This document shows positions 18,605 through 28,792 of a DNA stretch of 64,000 nt, one piece after another. The notes below the pieces were generated by a model, which saw nothing but the letters and a program-made list of their open reading frames with translations, ran no database searches and was not told where the DNA came from. Position 1 is the first letter of the stretch; each line of letters starts with the position of its first letter. The DNA is from Symbiodinium natans. Lineage: Eukaryota; Sar; Dinophyceae; Suessiales; Symbiodiniaceae. The stretch covers positions 148,501-212,500 of the forward strand of contig CAJNDS010002089.1 of assembly GCA_905221605.1 (NCBI GenBank), in the 5' to 3' direction. The translations under genes and the position numbers were made by a program.

Positions 18605-21600
18605 GTTGCCAATTTCTCTTCATTCCGATGCCCGAATGCCATGCCCGGAGGCATAGCAGCCCACCCAATGAAGCACTTTGCAAGAGTCCTTAAGAGGGGA
18701 GATAGGGGTTGAGCACAGCACCTCTAGACATTTAGGGATTAGGTTTGAGTGTAAGGATGTTTAGGGTGAAGGCGCAAGGATTGTAGGCCCAGGGGGGGGG
18801 GGGGGGTTGAGGGCTCGGGGCGGTGCCTGCATCACTCTTGGAGGAGGTGGGCTTCGCCTCGGCTTGGAAGAGCTTCGTCCAAAAGATAAAGCACAAAGCG
18901 AGTGCAACCCCAAAGCCTGACCATTTCTCTCTCTGGGCAACGGAAAGCCTCCTTTCTGTTTCCCTGCTTGTAAAGGTCTTACTTTCCAGGAAACCTGCAA
19001 CGAACTGAAGCTCTGAACAAGCAGTTGGGGCCACTACGAACTCTTTTCCATGCAGTTCAACCTCTCAGCAGCTATACCCATCTGCTGTGGACGATGGCAA
19101 AGCATGTAAAGAAATGATAATGAAACCCTTCACCCTGGTGAAGTGTAGCTCGAGTGGACTTACAGCCAGCTCGCCTCTGCCCTGCCAAACTCAAAAACCT
19201 GTAAGGCTACCGGCTGCCACCGCTAGATGGACACCTCAACCCTGAACTCCCCCCCAAACCCTGAGTCCGGATCCTCCATGCAAAGCGCAAAGCACTACAC
19301 CCTAAATGCCAACAACCCACACGACTTCGAGCAGAACCCCCCAAATGAAGCCATCTGTCGGGTCAGGCGGCGCCCGAGGTGGCGAAGGCGATGCCACACG
19401 ACGCGGAGGTGGAGGAGGTGGTTGACCCCCAGTCTGAATGGATTTAGGGCTTGGGATTTTTGGGGTTTGAGCGTTTTCGGGCTTGGGGCTTCAGAGATTT
19501 ATGCCCGAACCCTTTTCATAAGGTCTCCTCAATCCTTTTTTGAACCCAGACTCAGAGTATCAGCTGGGACTACCAAGCCGCGCCTTTGCACAACCCAGCA
19601 GCAAACAAAGACCCTAAACGCTGGAAAGGTCTGGCGAATTCTATGCTTAGAACGACTCATGAACCTCCAAGTACAACCGCCTCCGTCCGGTAGATGAAGC
19701 CGCCGCCAACGCGCGCAACCACCTCTTGTGCTCTCGCCGCTGCTGGGGTGGATTTGAGGATCCTTGTGACCTTTTGAAAAACAGCTTCGGGTGTCGTTGA
19801 ACGTCTGCGCCTAAACCTATCTTTTTGAAACTGTGCCATGCAACCCAAATCCTTGAAGCTCTAAATAAGCGCAACCCAACCCCGCCGTTTTAGGCGACGG
19901 GCAGCCCCGGCCGCTGACGGACCTGGCTTAGGGTCGATAAAATATGGGGGTGTGGGGCCTAGCATGTAACGCGGAAGGTGTTTTGTAGGGTTTGGATTAG
20001 GGTTTGGAGCTTACAGAGATTTGCGGTTCAGGGTTTGGCGATGTTGGGGCGGAGGGGGGTCGCGGAGCACAAAGAGTGCTTTGGGGCTTGGGGATGTAGG
20101 GTTTAGGTGAAGCTCTGCATGGGACTGCCGCTGCCACGTCGCGGTTCAGGTGCCTGATGTTAAGTAAACTTGCCCTGCAAACCCCAAAACCTTTTTAGGC
20201 CTGAGCTGCGAAAAGCAAGCGCTGCAACGGATAAGAGACCCTAAGCCCTAAACCCGTTTTGCTAGCCCCCAGGAACAAGCCTCCAGCGCTGGAAAGGTGG
20301 GTTTTGGAGGCGCATGGTAGGAGAAACTGGGGTTGTCAGTGGGGTTGCTGTTAGATAGAACTGGTTTCGGTCCTCGATGGGAGTTTAGTACCATACGTAT
20401 AACCCACAAATTCTCCAAGTAGCGTTGAGAGCTCAGGGCACCATGGAATCAACATCGCTCGTGGCAAGGCGTGCCTAAACTGAGGTTCGGAAAAAAAGCA
20501 ACCAAACATTGGGAGGCTTCTGTGTCCCAAGTGCAGCGGGGTGCAGTACGCCTTCGACATAAAGTTAAAGGTGGCCATTGAGGAAGCAACCCCAAACTCT
20601 AAGAGGCAATAGTTGGGGTGGTGGCCTGTGCTTCGCAAAGCCCTACATCTAAAGAAAGGCTCACTCCCTGTGGGCTTCTCGGGCCTAGGGATTTGTTGTG
20701 GACTAGTCATCCTTCAGACCTCTCCCCCTTTGACGTGGCAGGCCTAGACCGCGGCCGCGGAGTTTGGATCATCTTCTGAAGGGGGCCTCTGGCTTCATAA
20801 TTCAAGGTTTAGGGGGGGACTTTCAGGGGGTTTGGAGTTTAGGGTCTAATCGCTCACGCTCGGACAAGTCAGGCGATCCAAGACAGTCTCCAGGCATGGT
20901 TCTGCCCAATAAGCCATCTACTGTACTCTTCAGGGTAACCTTCAACTCTTCAGTACTGGCAGCACCGAACAGCACCCTATACAACCCAAGGGCCCATACA
21001 TCAGAACCCTTTAGAGAGGGTAAGGTTAGAATCTAAACCCTGAAGCCCAGGTACTAGGAGAGGCTTCCTGTGAACAGTCATGTTCAGCTTGGAGGCTTGG
21101 AGGCTTGGAGGTTCATGGTTTTTTTTTGCCACCAAGCAGACCCCGCCACGCTGCAGAGATTGACAAGGTTCAGCAACTCCACAAGGCTCACGCAGTGCCC
21201 CACAGATCCTTTCAGTAGCAGGTCATGTGTATCTATAAACGTGACTCTTTAGCCGCGGGTTGAGGAGTTAGACCTGAAATCGGAGGCAGCATCTCCTCAG
21301 ATCTTTCAGGCCCAAAACTCCTGAAATCCCAAGCCGCTCAAGCCCCTCTACGCACCGAAGGCTCCCGAAACGCAACCCTCGAGAAAGGCACTGAAAGACC
21401 CCCCCTCCTCAAAGAAAACGTCCGTTTAAAACCACACAAAACTCCTTAGAGCTGGAGCGGCCTCGGCTCAGCGGCTTAGCCGGCTGGGCCGTGCACCTGG
21501 CGAAGCACGTGGGGACAACTTTCGGGCCTAGCCGAAGGCTGCATGGAGTTGAAGGTTCTGGACTTCAAGTTTGCACGGGTTTGGAGGTGCTCTTTGAGTT

Positions 21601-23760
21601 TAATGCGTTCTGGGGCTTGAGGGTTGAAAGGTTCAGGAATCCGAATATCTGGAGGCATGTGCCCCTGCCAACAGTTGCATCATTTGCAGCTTGCACAACC
21701 TGCAGCTGGACCGCCAGGTAAAGACTCCAAGCAAACGACAGGTCTGGATGTTTCGACGATGCAGAAACAGCTGCTAGGGTACCATGGGTACCTCTAACCC
21801 GCCTAACCCGGGTGCAAGTGCTGGCCTCCGCCGTCCGGCTTGGATGGCTTGGACTGCATCCCCAATGAACGCATTGAGATGCCACAATGTTGACACAATT
21901 GACCCACTACAATGAACTTCTACTGCATCGTTCTGGATCACTCTTCTTGTTCCTGGTGCGTGAGGGTACGTTGCGGGTGGGCTTGCCTCTCATGTGATGC
22001 GTCCCAACTCGAAGCATGATTTACAAAACAGACTGTCCTGGACAGGACTGGTACCAAGATGCAGCTGCTTCCTTTAAGGACCAGCTTTGAGTCCAAACAG
22101 CAAAGGCGACTAGAAAACAACAAGCGCGAGCATAAAATTGGGGGTGGGGGGGGGGGGGGGGGGGGGGGGTTCTTGCAGTCATGTGGTTTGTTCGGGTTAG
22201 TAGAGATGTTATAGATCGATGATGAGTCCCCCGAAGATATAAGACCGTCCGAGTCTCGGGATGTGGGGGTCGTCTTAAGAAGAGTTTCAAAGTTCTCTCG
22301 GAGATCTTCATATTGGGATGTTGGGAAGGATTTTGTTTCTCAGAAGAGATGAGCAGAGATAATCAGAGAATGAAGTGTCGAATTGGACAAGCCCAATCGG
22401 GGAAAATCTTGCACTCGCGCGACACCCTTTCTCAACAAAGAGACGCGGCCCTATCCACAAGCTATGGCAACCAGCACTATACGACCTCGGACATGCGTTT
22501 CATGTCAAGCGCTTGGCGACGACAAAGTCAGGTCACATTATTGGTCGCTCACTCTCATATGGCACCTGCGGCCGGATTCGTCGTGACTCAATCACTCCTT
22601 TTCAAGGTCGCAGTCGATGTTGGGCATCTGAGTCAGCTGGCGTTGAATCTGGTGCAGCAGCTACGCGAACGTCAAAGTCAAGCCTTCTTGTTAACTCTAG
22701 AGAAGCCGGAACAAAATAAGCCATATATCTCCCCAAAAACACCCATTAACTCCAGGCAGAGGCTCCTAAAACACCCTGAAACCCGAAGGCCCAGTTCAAC
22801 CCTTCATCTCGGGATCAAAGTTTCCCGACATCTGAGTGACAGCCTCTTCACCTGGGGCGCTTTCCGAAAGGTGCAGTCTGTCGGGAAAACCCTATGCTAA
22901 CATCCCGGAGCTTCTCAGAAAAGCCTATTGCCCAGCATCCTCGGACCTACTTTGGCCCACTGCTCCGCGCGGCCTTATCTTCGGCCCAACTTCGAAAAGC
23001 CAAATTTAGCCAACTTCAGCTCGGGAACAGCCCCCTTGTACGTCCTGCGCCACCCCAGGCAACAAAGCACAAAGCCCAAACTTCCAAGCTTACCACCAAA
23101 TCTAGCACTAGAAATCCAGCACTCTCGGACTTCTGCTCGGCCGATCCCAGGATCAGGCAGGGCAACCAGCTCCCCTGGTTGCCTAGCTCAGAAAAGCTCT
23201 GGATGTACCGAGTGCTGCAAGTTCTCAACACAGCAACACAGGAACCCAGACAAACTAGAAGCACAAGTAACCCACTTCAAGGCCGGGGCCTACTTAGCCT
23301 ACGTGCAGTGCAGGGCTCTAACAACGACCGTCCGTTACTTTGCAGCTGCAGACAAATCATGACAGATCCGTTGCGAACTTCGCGGCGAAACACCATGTAC
23401 TCAAGTGGAACAGATTCTGGGTCACCCAAACAACTTATTATTTTTCAACGCCCCGAACCATCTGCTGGATCCTCGCAACTCAACCAGAGCCGCCGGAGCC
23501 TGTCACACCTGAGCCGGCGCGCAAGAGGCTCCAGAAGCACCGAAACTATGTGTAGAAACAGGATTGCGTTCTGCGTGCAAGTGCCCCTTGCTGCCCTAAA
23601 GGCAGCAGGATCCGCACAGCGGTCAGCATTGACAGAAAGGAGTTGTCATGATATGTAGTGATGCTTGAGACGTTGCGAGTGATGCGCGGGAACTTCCACT
23701 TAAGAACTCCAGAGTATCTCGCTTTCTGTCTGAGACTGAGCGCCAGTTCATTTCGACTTG
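18605..23760. other. Gene-poor tract with scattered telomere-like words
   Basis: No exon I would defend over about 5 kb. It holds many isolated TTTAGGG/CCCTAAA-type words (for example 18,730-18,770, 19,230-19,265, 19,440-19,480, 19,985-20,010, 20,090-20,110, 20,245-20,260, 20,800-20,850), a 15-base G run (18,792-18,806) and a 24-base G run (22,146-22,169). It also holds one copy each of two dispersed words described separately (20,848-20,877 and 22,061-22,104). Frames at 22,313-22,900 and 22,894-23,658 are long but look compositionally random. Confidence 0.4.
22146..22169 (+). repeat. Poly-G run (24 G)
   Basis: An uninterrupted run of G, preceded by GGGGT, that could form G-quadruplex structure. 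Similar runs occur at 18,792-18,806, 41,998-42,017 and 56,111-56,137, with a C run at 57,689-57,714. Confidence 0.9.
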
Positions 23761-23767
23761 GCCATTG

Positions 23768-25632
23768 TCAAAGTGAAACTAAAGTCGATCGTCCATGCCC
23801 TTTTTCTCCGGCCCTGACCGAGTTGGACTTTGGCTCCTCACCAGAACTCGGCTCGGGCTGCGGTGTGGGCACCAGGTCACTGGGAGATCCTTGAGGCATC
23901 TGAGGCGCAAGCGCCGCAGAAGTTGCCGGAGACGGGGAGCTCGAGTGCCTCGAGATAGTTACAGCAGTTGCGCTCGGGGGCGGCGCGTCCGGGATCACCG
24001 TGCCGGGGGTCATGGTTGCCGGGGTCGCAGCAGTCGCTGGAGCCACTGGCGGAGAGCCCGACACTGTTGCGGCGGTTGCCGGGGTTACGGGGACCGGCAT
24101 TGAGCTCGGGGCCGGCGCCGCGGGGATAATTGGGGATGGTGCTGTGGCCACAGCCGTCGAGTCGACGCCAGAACACTCACGCTTGTAGAGAACAATGAAT
24201 GCAGGGTACACCAAGTCCGCATTGAAGACAATAAATTCCCGGTAGGTGTTTCGGCATTTCTCACGATCTCCAAGAACTGAGTGGTACCACCCAGGCTTTT
24301 TGCTCATGAAGCCACATGACTTTTCCAGTTTCGCCGGGTTAGGCGAGACTTCGTCTGTGTACAGGATGGAACCCAGGGTCGCACGACACACAAGCATCAC
24401 CCGGACACCATCAGCATCGGCCTGGGTGTACTCGTCGCTCTTACTGCAGCACTCGGCAAGATAGACGCCACGGCCATACAGTGTACCAGCTGCAGAGCCG
24501 GCCAGGTCAATGTTGAAGTCCTCTGTAGTGATGCCCTCAGCACCTGCGAAGCTGGTACCATGAAACAACCAGGCCTCATTAACCTCCTGGACCAATGGCT
24601 GCAGCAAGTCCGCTTGCCTCACCTGTTCACTGTCGGGCCATGCATCTGTGATGGGCCGGCGCACCGATGCTGGCCATGGGCGCAGCTTCCGCAGCCAACT
24701 CTTCCGGACCTTCTCACGGAAAAGCAGGTAGCTCTCCCACACGGCCCGGTTCATCACCTTCTTTACCGCAAGCACCCTCATCTTCTCTGGGAGTTTGGCT
24801 CCACGCCGGTCTCGAGTGTATGTGCTCTTGAACGACAAGTCAAAAAGCTCTTGGAATGCGTCCACAGCCACATCATCCTTCATCTGCTCACGGGCGATGT
24901 CCCGGGCACCACCACGCTCCAGGATGGCGTGGATATCCCAGTCCTGGAAGACTCATGGTGGCTCTCGTGCCAATATCTGCTACTGTGTAGTCACATACTG
25001 CAGAAACATTGGAGATTATTCGTTGTTTATGATGCCCGGCCTTTGGAACCTTTTTGAGCAACTTCACCTCCTCAGCCCTTTGGACATACTTCTCGTGCTC
25101 CTGGAGGTCGAAGCGACGGCAGAACTGGAGCCGGGTCGTCAAGTCCTCCTCGTGATGGTGTCCAAGCCAGAGGTGTGCCAACGCAATCTTGCCACCTTGG
25201 TCACAGACAAGGTCCGAAGGCTGCAAGCCTACAACCTGCAGGTATAAGATCGGTATAAGTAGCGGCTTCCGGAAAGGCCGAGCCACCGTCCACCCAGACA
25301 GCTTCCTGCAGCTTCAGTCCATAGGTGCGAGCTAGGTCAATCAGGGCCAGAAGCCTCTCGGCGCGCTTGAGAAGAGCATTGTCGTCCACCTCCACGTTTC
25401 GGAGCCGAGTTGGCGAGTCACCAGTTCCAGCGCCTTTACGCCGCATTTCGAAGCCTTTAATGCCCCACCATCGGTGCGAAAGACTTGCTTGCAACAGCTC
25501 CTGGCGCTGCTGGCCTTGTGGAGGAGTTGGCGCCGCAAGGATCATGTCGGCGACCTCCATCACACCATCAGCACGCATGCCTTCAATCTCACCCACAGTG
25601 TGGACGTCCATAGTTCTCCAGAGCTTGGCCAC
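23768..25632 (-). CDS. PARP-domain ADP-ribosyltransferase, three-exon model
   Basis: A poly(ADP-ribose) polymerase-type catalytic domain, which transfers ADP-ribose from NAD+ to targets. My model has exon 1 25,632-25,294, exon 2 25,220-25,050 and exon 3 24,943-23,768. Both introns (73 and 106 bp) are GT-AG and phase 0, giving about 561 residues. The catalytic fold in exon 3 shows WLFHGTS (His), LYGRGVYLAE (Tyr) and NTYREFIVFN (Glu), the complete H-Y-E triad, then VYPAFIVLYKRE closing the domain. Upstream are a basic helical segment (REKVRKSWLRKLRPW) and a helical region ending in KKDWDIHAILERGGARDIA across the exon 2/3 junction. A tail of about 130 residues rich in Pro, Ala, Thr and Ser follows the domain. 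Exon 1 begins in frame with no clear ATG (the first candidate is in LWRTMDV), so a further upstream exon is likely. No other PARP accessory domain is visible. Confidence 0.8.
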
Positions 25633-25689
25633 GCCACTGCCGAGGTAAATGCCTCAGCCGCCCTAAAATGAACTGACTAGACAAAGTAT

Positions 25690-26100
25690 CCCGCAAATGC
25701 GTGATGCCCTCATACCCCCCCTTACTGTTTTCATAATGTAAACTTCAAGGTCTCACATAATCTGCTGTATATGAAGTAAAGTACAAAGTAGACTATACAC
25801 ACATATATGTATATAGATATGTCTCATATATTGTAATAATATGTAATAACAGCATATGCAATAGAGAAAACAATACACAAGACAAAATAGTATGCAAGAT
25901 ATAGTCATACATGTATATACGGTATAATATAGACATGTTATACATCATGTAATGAAATATAAAAGAAAACTCAACATGAAAAACATAATACTACAAAAAC
26001 ATAAAAACACAAAATATGAAGTAACTTTTGCATATTCTAAACTCTCAACATAATTTTCACTTTTTATATATTATATAATATTATTATATAGTCTATAATC
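25690..26100. other. AT-rich spacer upstream of the PARP gene
   Basis: Strongly AT-rich, with ATATGTATATAGATATG-type stretches and a TATATTATATAATATTATTA run near 26,060-26,090. No exon. It may include upstream sequence of the minus-strand PARP gene, but I see no defined promoter element; dinoflagellate promoters usually lack a TATA box. Confidence 0.4.
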
Positions 26101-26438
26101 ATTCTTCGCCTGCTTGCAAGGCACCTTGGGCAGCTTGCTCGCCCAAGGCTCTCCCGGCTGCGGCCATCCGAACCTCCACATTTCCAGATTCTGAGTCTAG
26201 ACGAGGGTTTAGGTTTTTTCTTTTTGCCACCCGCCTAGCTGACTCAAAGAGACACACTGCAGGGAATCCACACGTTACTGCTTTGTAGAAACTGCGAGTC
26301 CTTGTCTAGGGTGTATAGGGTTTAGGGGCTACAGGTTTGGAGAATTTAGATGTGTTGCGGAACTGGTGGAAGTTGAGCTTACATGGCTGTGGGATGTGGG
26401 GAATCTGAAGGATGTTCTGGGCTCAGAGGCGGGTCAAC

Positions 26439-26669
26439 ATCTGGTGTCCTTGTCAAGCAGGTCATCTAGCTCGAAAGGGTCCACGTCGCCATCGTCCTTT
26501 GCCTCAAGTCGAAAAGCCTTTTGGGCTCTAAAAAAGCTCTCACAACCCTCATACTTCCATAGACCTCAATCAACGAGATTCTGTCTGAAAGCCGAAGATG
26601 AAAGCAGTTGGGCCATGATGCCAACACACTGTGAAGCCTCCGCTCGATCAGGATGTAGTGCAATAGGTG
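26439..26669 (-). CDS. Exon with acidic C-terminus, interrupted by one TGA
   Basis: Starts after CAAGCACAG (AG acceptor near 26,670) and reads VGTPIALHPDRAEASQCVGI, then a MAQLLSSSAFRQNLVD block. After one in-frame TGA near 26,570 it continues in the same frame: GLWKYEGCESFFRAQ, KAFRLEAKDDGDVDPFELDD, LLDKDTRC and a stop. Amino-acid texture is strongly protein-like on both sides of the TGA. Possible readings are a premature stop in a pseudogene, a sequencing error, or a recoded (selenocysteine) TGA. A competing frame (26,466-26,774, starting MAADGNPTKSGRR) is open without a stop but lacks the acidic tail. No family recognised. Confidence 0.4.
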
Positions 26670-26899
26670 TTCCAACCTGTGCTTGGATGCGCGCTGGACG
26701 CCCGTGCTGCGTTTTCTTGCTTTACTTGCTCTTCTTCCGCTTTTCGTGGGGTTCCCATCAGCCGCCATTGCCACCTGCCCAGCTAGGGCGGGCCAGAGGG
26801 GGGCGGGGGGTGTAGCAAGAAGAAATACCGCCTCAAAAAGACTGCTTGGAAAACTTATGAGATGGCGTGCTGGAAGGAGATCGGTGCTCTGCTGAAGTA

Positions 26900-27240
26900 G
26901 GCGAGTGACAGCGTGGCGCAGATCGAGTCTGCATGAACGGGGTCATCGTCACCCCCAACCCCCACCCCACGCAACAACAGCACGCGCCGCAAGAACTGAT
27001 ACTAGTTCTCCATGGCACATTCAACACTGCTGGGCTCGAAGGAGGTACTTGCAGGATGTCATTAGTTTTCTAGTTTTCGACATACTTATCGTGGCAACAT
27101 CAAGCCGGTTCGTGTGGGTCGGCAGTTACATGTACAGAGCACACAACAGAGCATGTGGCGTCCAACAGTATCCAGAAGACCTTTGCTTAACACTTCTCAC
27201 GCATGAAGCATTCCAACAGCATATCTTATCACACTAAAAT
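26900..27240. other. Region without a supported gene
   Basis: Open frames here (for example plus 26,905-27,237) are short and unlike neighbouring exons. Nothing else noted. Confidence 0.3.
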
Positions 27241-27290
27241 CTCGATCGGCCGTGCGACTATAATACTTGGTCGGCTTCCGCTAGCAAATT

Positions 27291-27464
27291 TTAGGCCTTG
27301 GACACTGCAATCCTGAAGCCCTGAATCCCCCATCCATCCGGTTCTAGCAGCTTTTGCCGCTCTGCCAGCGTCAGTGCAGAGTGGCCGTCCTGACAAGCCT
27401 CTTCCAAGGCGCTGATATTGCTGTCCTGGGTTCTCAAAGGATGCTTGAACGGAGTTTTCATTTC
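27291..27464 (-). CDS. Small exon or gene, 57 codons
   Basis: A short frame with an ATG (27,462-27,464) and a TAA stop: MKTPFKHPLRTQDSNISALE, EACQDGHSALTLAERQKLLE, PDGWGIQGFRIAVSKA. The composition is very protein-like, with a helical middle. It sits just downstream of the minus-strand zinc-motif gene and could be its alternative last exon (replacing the codons that end at 27,517) or a separate small gene. It was missed at a 60-codon cut-off. No family recognised. Confidence 0.4.
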   Translation of the reverse strand, partial: EMKTPFKHPLRTQDSNISALEEACQDGHSALTLAERQKLLEPDGWGIQGFRIAVSKA

Positions 27465-27516
27465 TTAGTATTTTCCCCTGTTGGGGGTTGTTTCTGACTC
27501 ATTCCTCTAGGCCGTC

Positions 27517-28428
27517 TTAATTTTTGGAGAGCTTTGCGCTTGTCTGTCTTGCAGTCCAAGTGTCCGACAGCAGCTTTCTTTCAGCTGGGCTCGAAAGGAT
27601 AGACATGCTGTATTCTAGCCCTTGCTGCCTGTTGGCGCACTCGGTGGCTTCATGTCGACCTTGGTGGTGCGTGGGAACGAGGCGGCCACACAAGCCGCAC
27701 GCCACAAACGTAGTTTCGTCTGTCACGATCATGTCTCCATGCTTGTCCTGGATCCGGAAGCTTCGCTCAGACCTTTTCAGGTGGACGTGCCTGTGCGCAT
27801 CACACATATACTCCCACTCTGCTTGCGGGAGTACAAGGGCCCGCTCCAAGGGCTGCAGCGACATGTCCAAATGACCTTCACTTGTGACTGGGTCGGCCCA
27901 CCTTGCCCAGCCTTCGGCGCCAAACAGCCTGTGCAAGCTGCCCTTCGCAAAGAACCGGCACTGCGCCTGCAATCCTTGCAGGCGCCGTCGCAAGAACCCT
28001 GGGACTGACTCGTGGGTGCCATCGGGAAAAAGGACGGCCTGGCACTGGGCGATCTGTGAGTCGTAGTACTGGGCAAGCAATCTCTTGGGGTTCTTCCCAC
28101 CCTTCTGCTTCTCTTTACGCGCCAACTCCGCCAGCATGCGCAGCCCACAAAGTAAGTCGCGGGTGGCGTTTAAACGCAGGAGGTGTGCTCTACATCGAAG
28201 CCTGCTGCCAGCAGCAAGCTTAACAACAGGCAGCCGCTTGAATTGAGATTCATGTGGCCTGGTGCAGAGGTAGACCAGGAAGAGCCCAAGGGAAAGCAAC
28301 GACGCAAGGAAGAATGCCACAAATTGCCACCACTCCCACCACATGTGGCACTGCTGCTGCTGCTCGCAGCTCAGGGAGAAGGCCCACTCTGCCCTCCGGC
28401 TTTTGTCTCTGGACTTCTCTCCTGGCAC
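27517..28428 (-). CDS. Membrane-anchored protein with C-terminal Cys/His motif
   Basis: A 303-codon frame. A Trp-rich segment (MWWEWWQF) leads into a hydrophobic stretch (VAFFLASLLSLGLFLVYLC, residues about 36-54), a likely membrane anchor near the N-terminus. The rest is soluble and basic, with LLRLNATRDLLCGLRMLAEL, LAQYYDSQIAQCQAVLF and a WEYMCDAHRHVHLKRSERSF block. It ends with CGLCGRLVPTHHQGRHEATEC, a C-x2-C...H...C arrangement that could bind zinc. No named family recognised. It follows the 28.8-31.1 kb gene on the same strand after about 360 bp. It may be a separate gene or further exons of that gene. Confidence 0.55.
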   Translation of the reverse strand: MPGEKSRDKSRRAEWAFSLSCEQQQQCHMWWEWWQFVAFFLASLLSLGLFLVYLCTRPHESQFKRLPVVKLAAGSRLRCRAHLLRLNATRDLLCGLRMLAELARKEKQKGGKNPKRLLAQYYDSQIAQCQAVLFPDGTHESVPGFLRRRLQGLQAQCRFFAKGSLHRLFGAEGWARWADPVTSEGHLDMSLQPLERALVLPQAEWEYMCDAHRHVHLKRSERSFRIQDKHGDMIVTDETTFVACGLCGRLVPTHHQGRHEATECANRQQGLEYSMSILSSPAERKLLSDTWTARQTSAKLSKN

Positions 28429-28792
28429 TCTTGAATATCACATGACACCATGTCGCCCAAAGCCCCTGAATGCTTCAAGCCAATATCCCGAAATCTACCG
28501 GCACGCCCAAAAAGACTGAACAACACTAGCCCGACACGACCCTTGCACTCAGGATCAGAATCCGCGAGCCTGTGACAAGAATGGACAACAAATGACAACA
28601 TCGTGCCCCATGGACTCCTTGCCATGGGCTGGTCGTCTGCAATAGACCTGCAGCCGAATCCACCACAATGATGCCTTCGGATGTGCGTCACCAGGAGAAT
28701 GATTGAGTGCATGTCAGTCCCTTCCATGTATTAGTTGGGTTGGTACTCCGGCTTCACTAAGCTTTGTGTAGGCTTTGGCTAAGTATCTTCAG

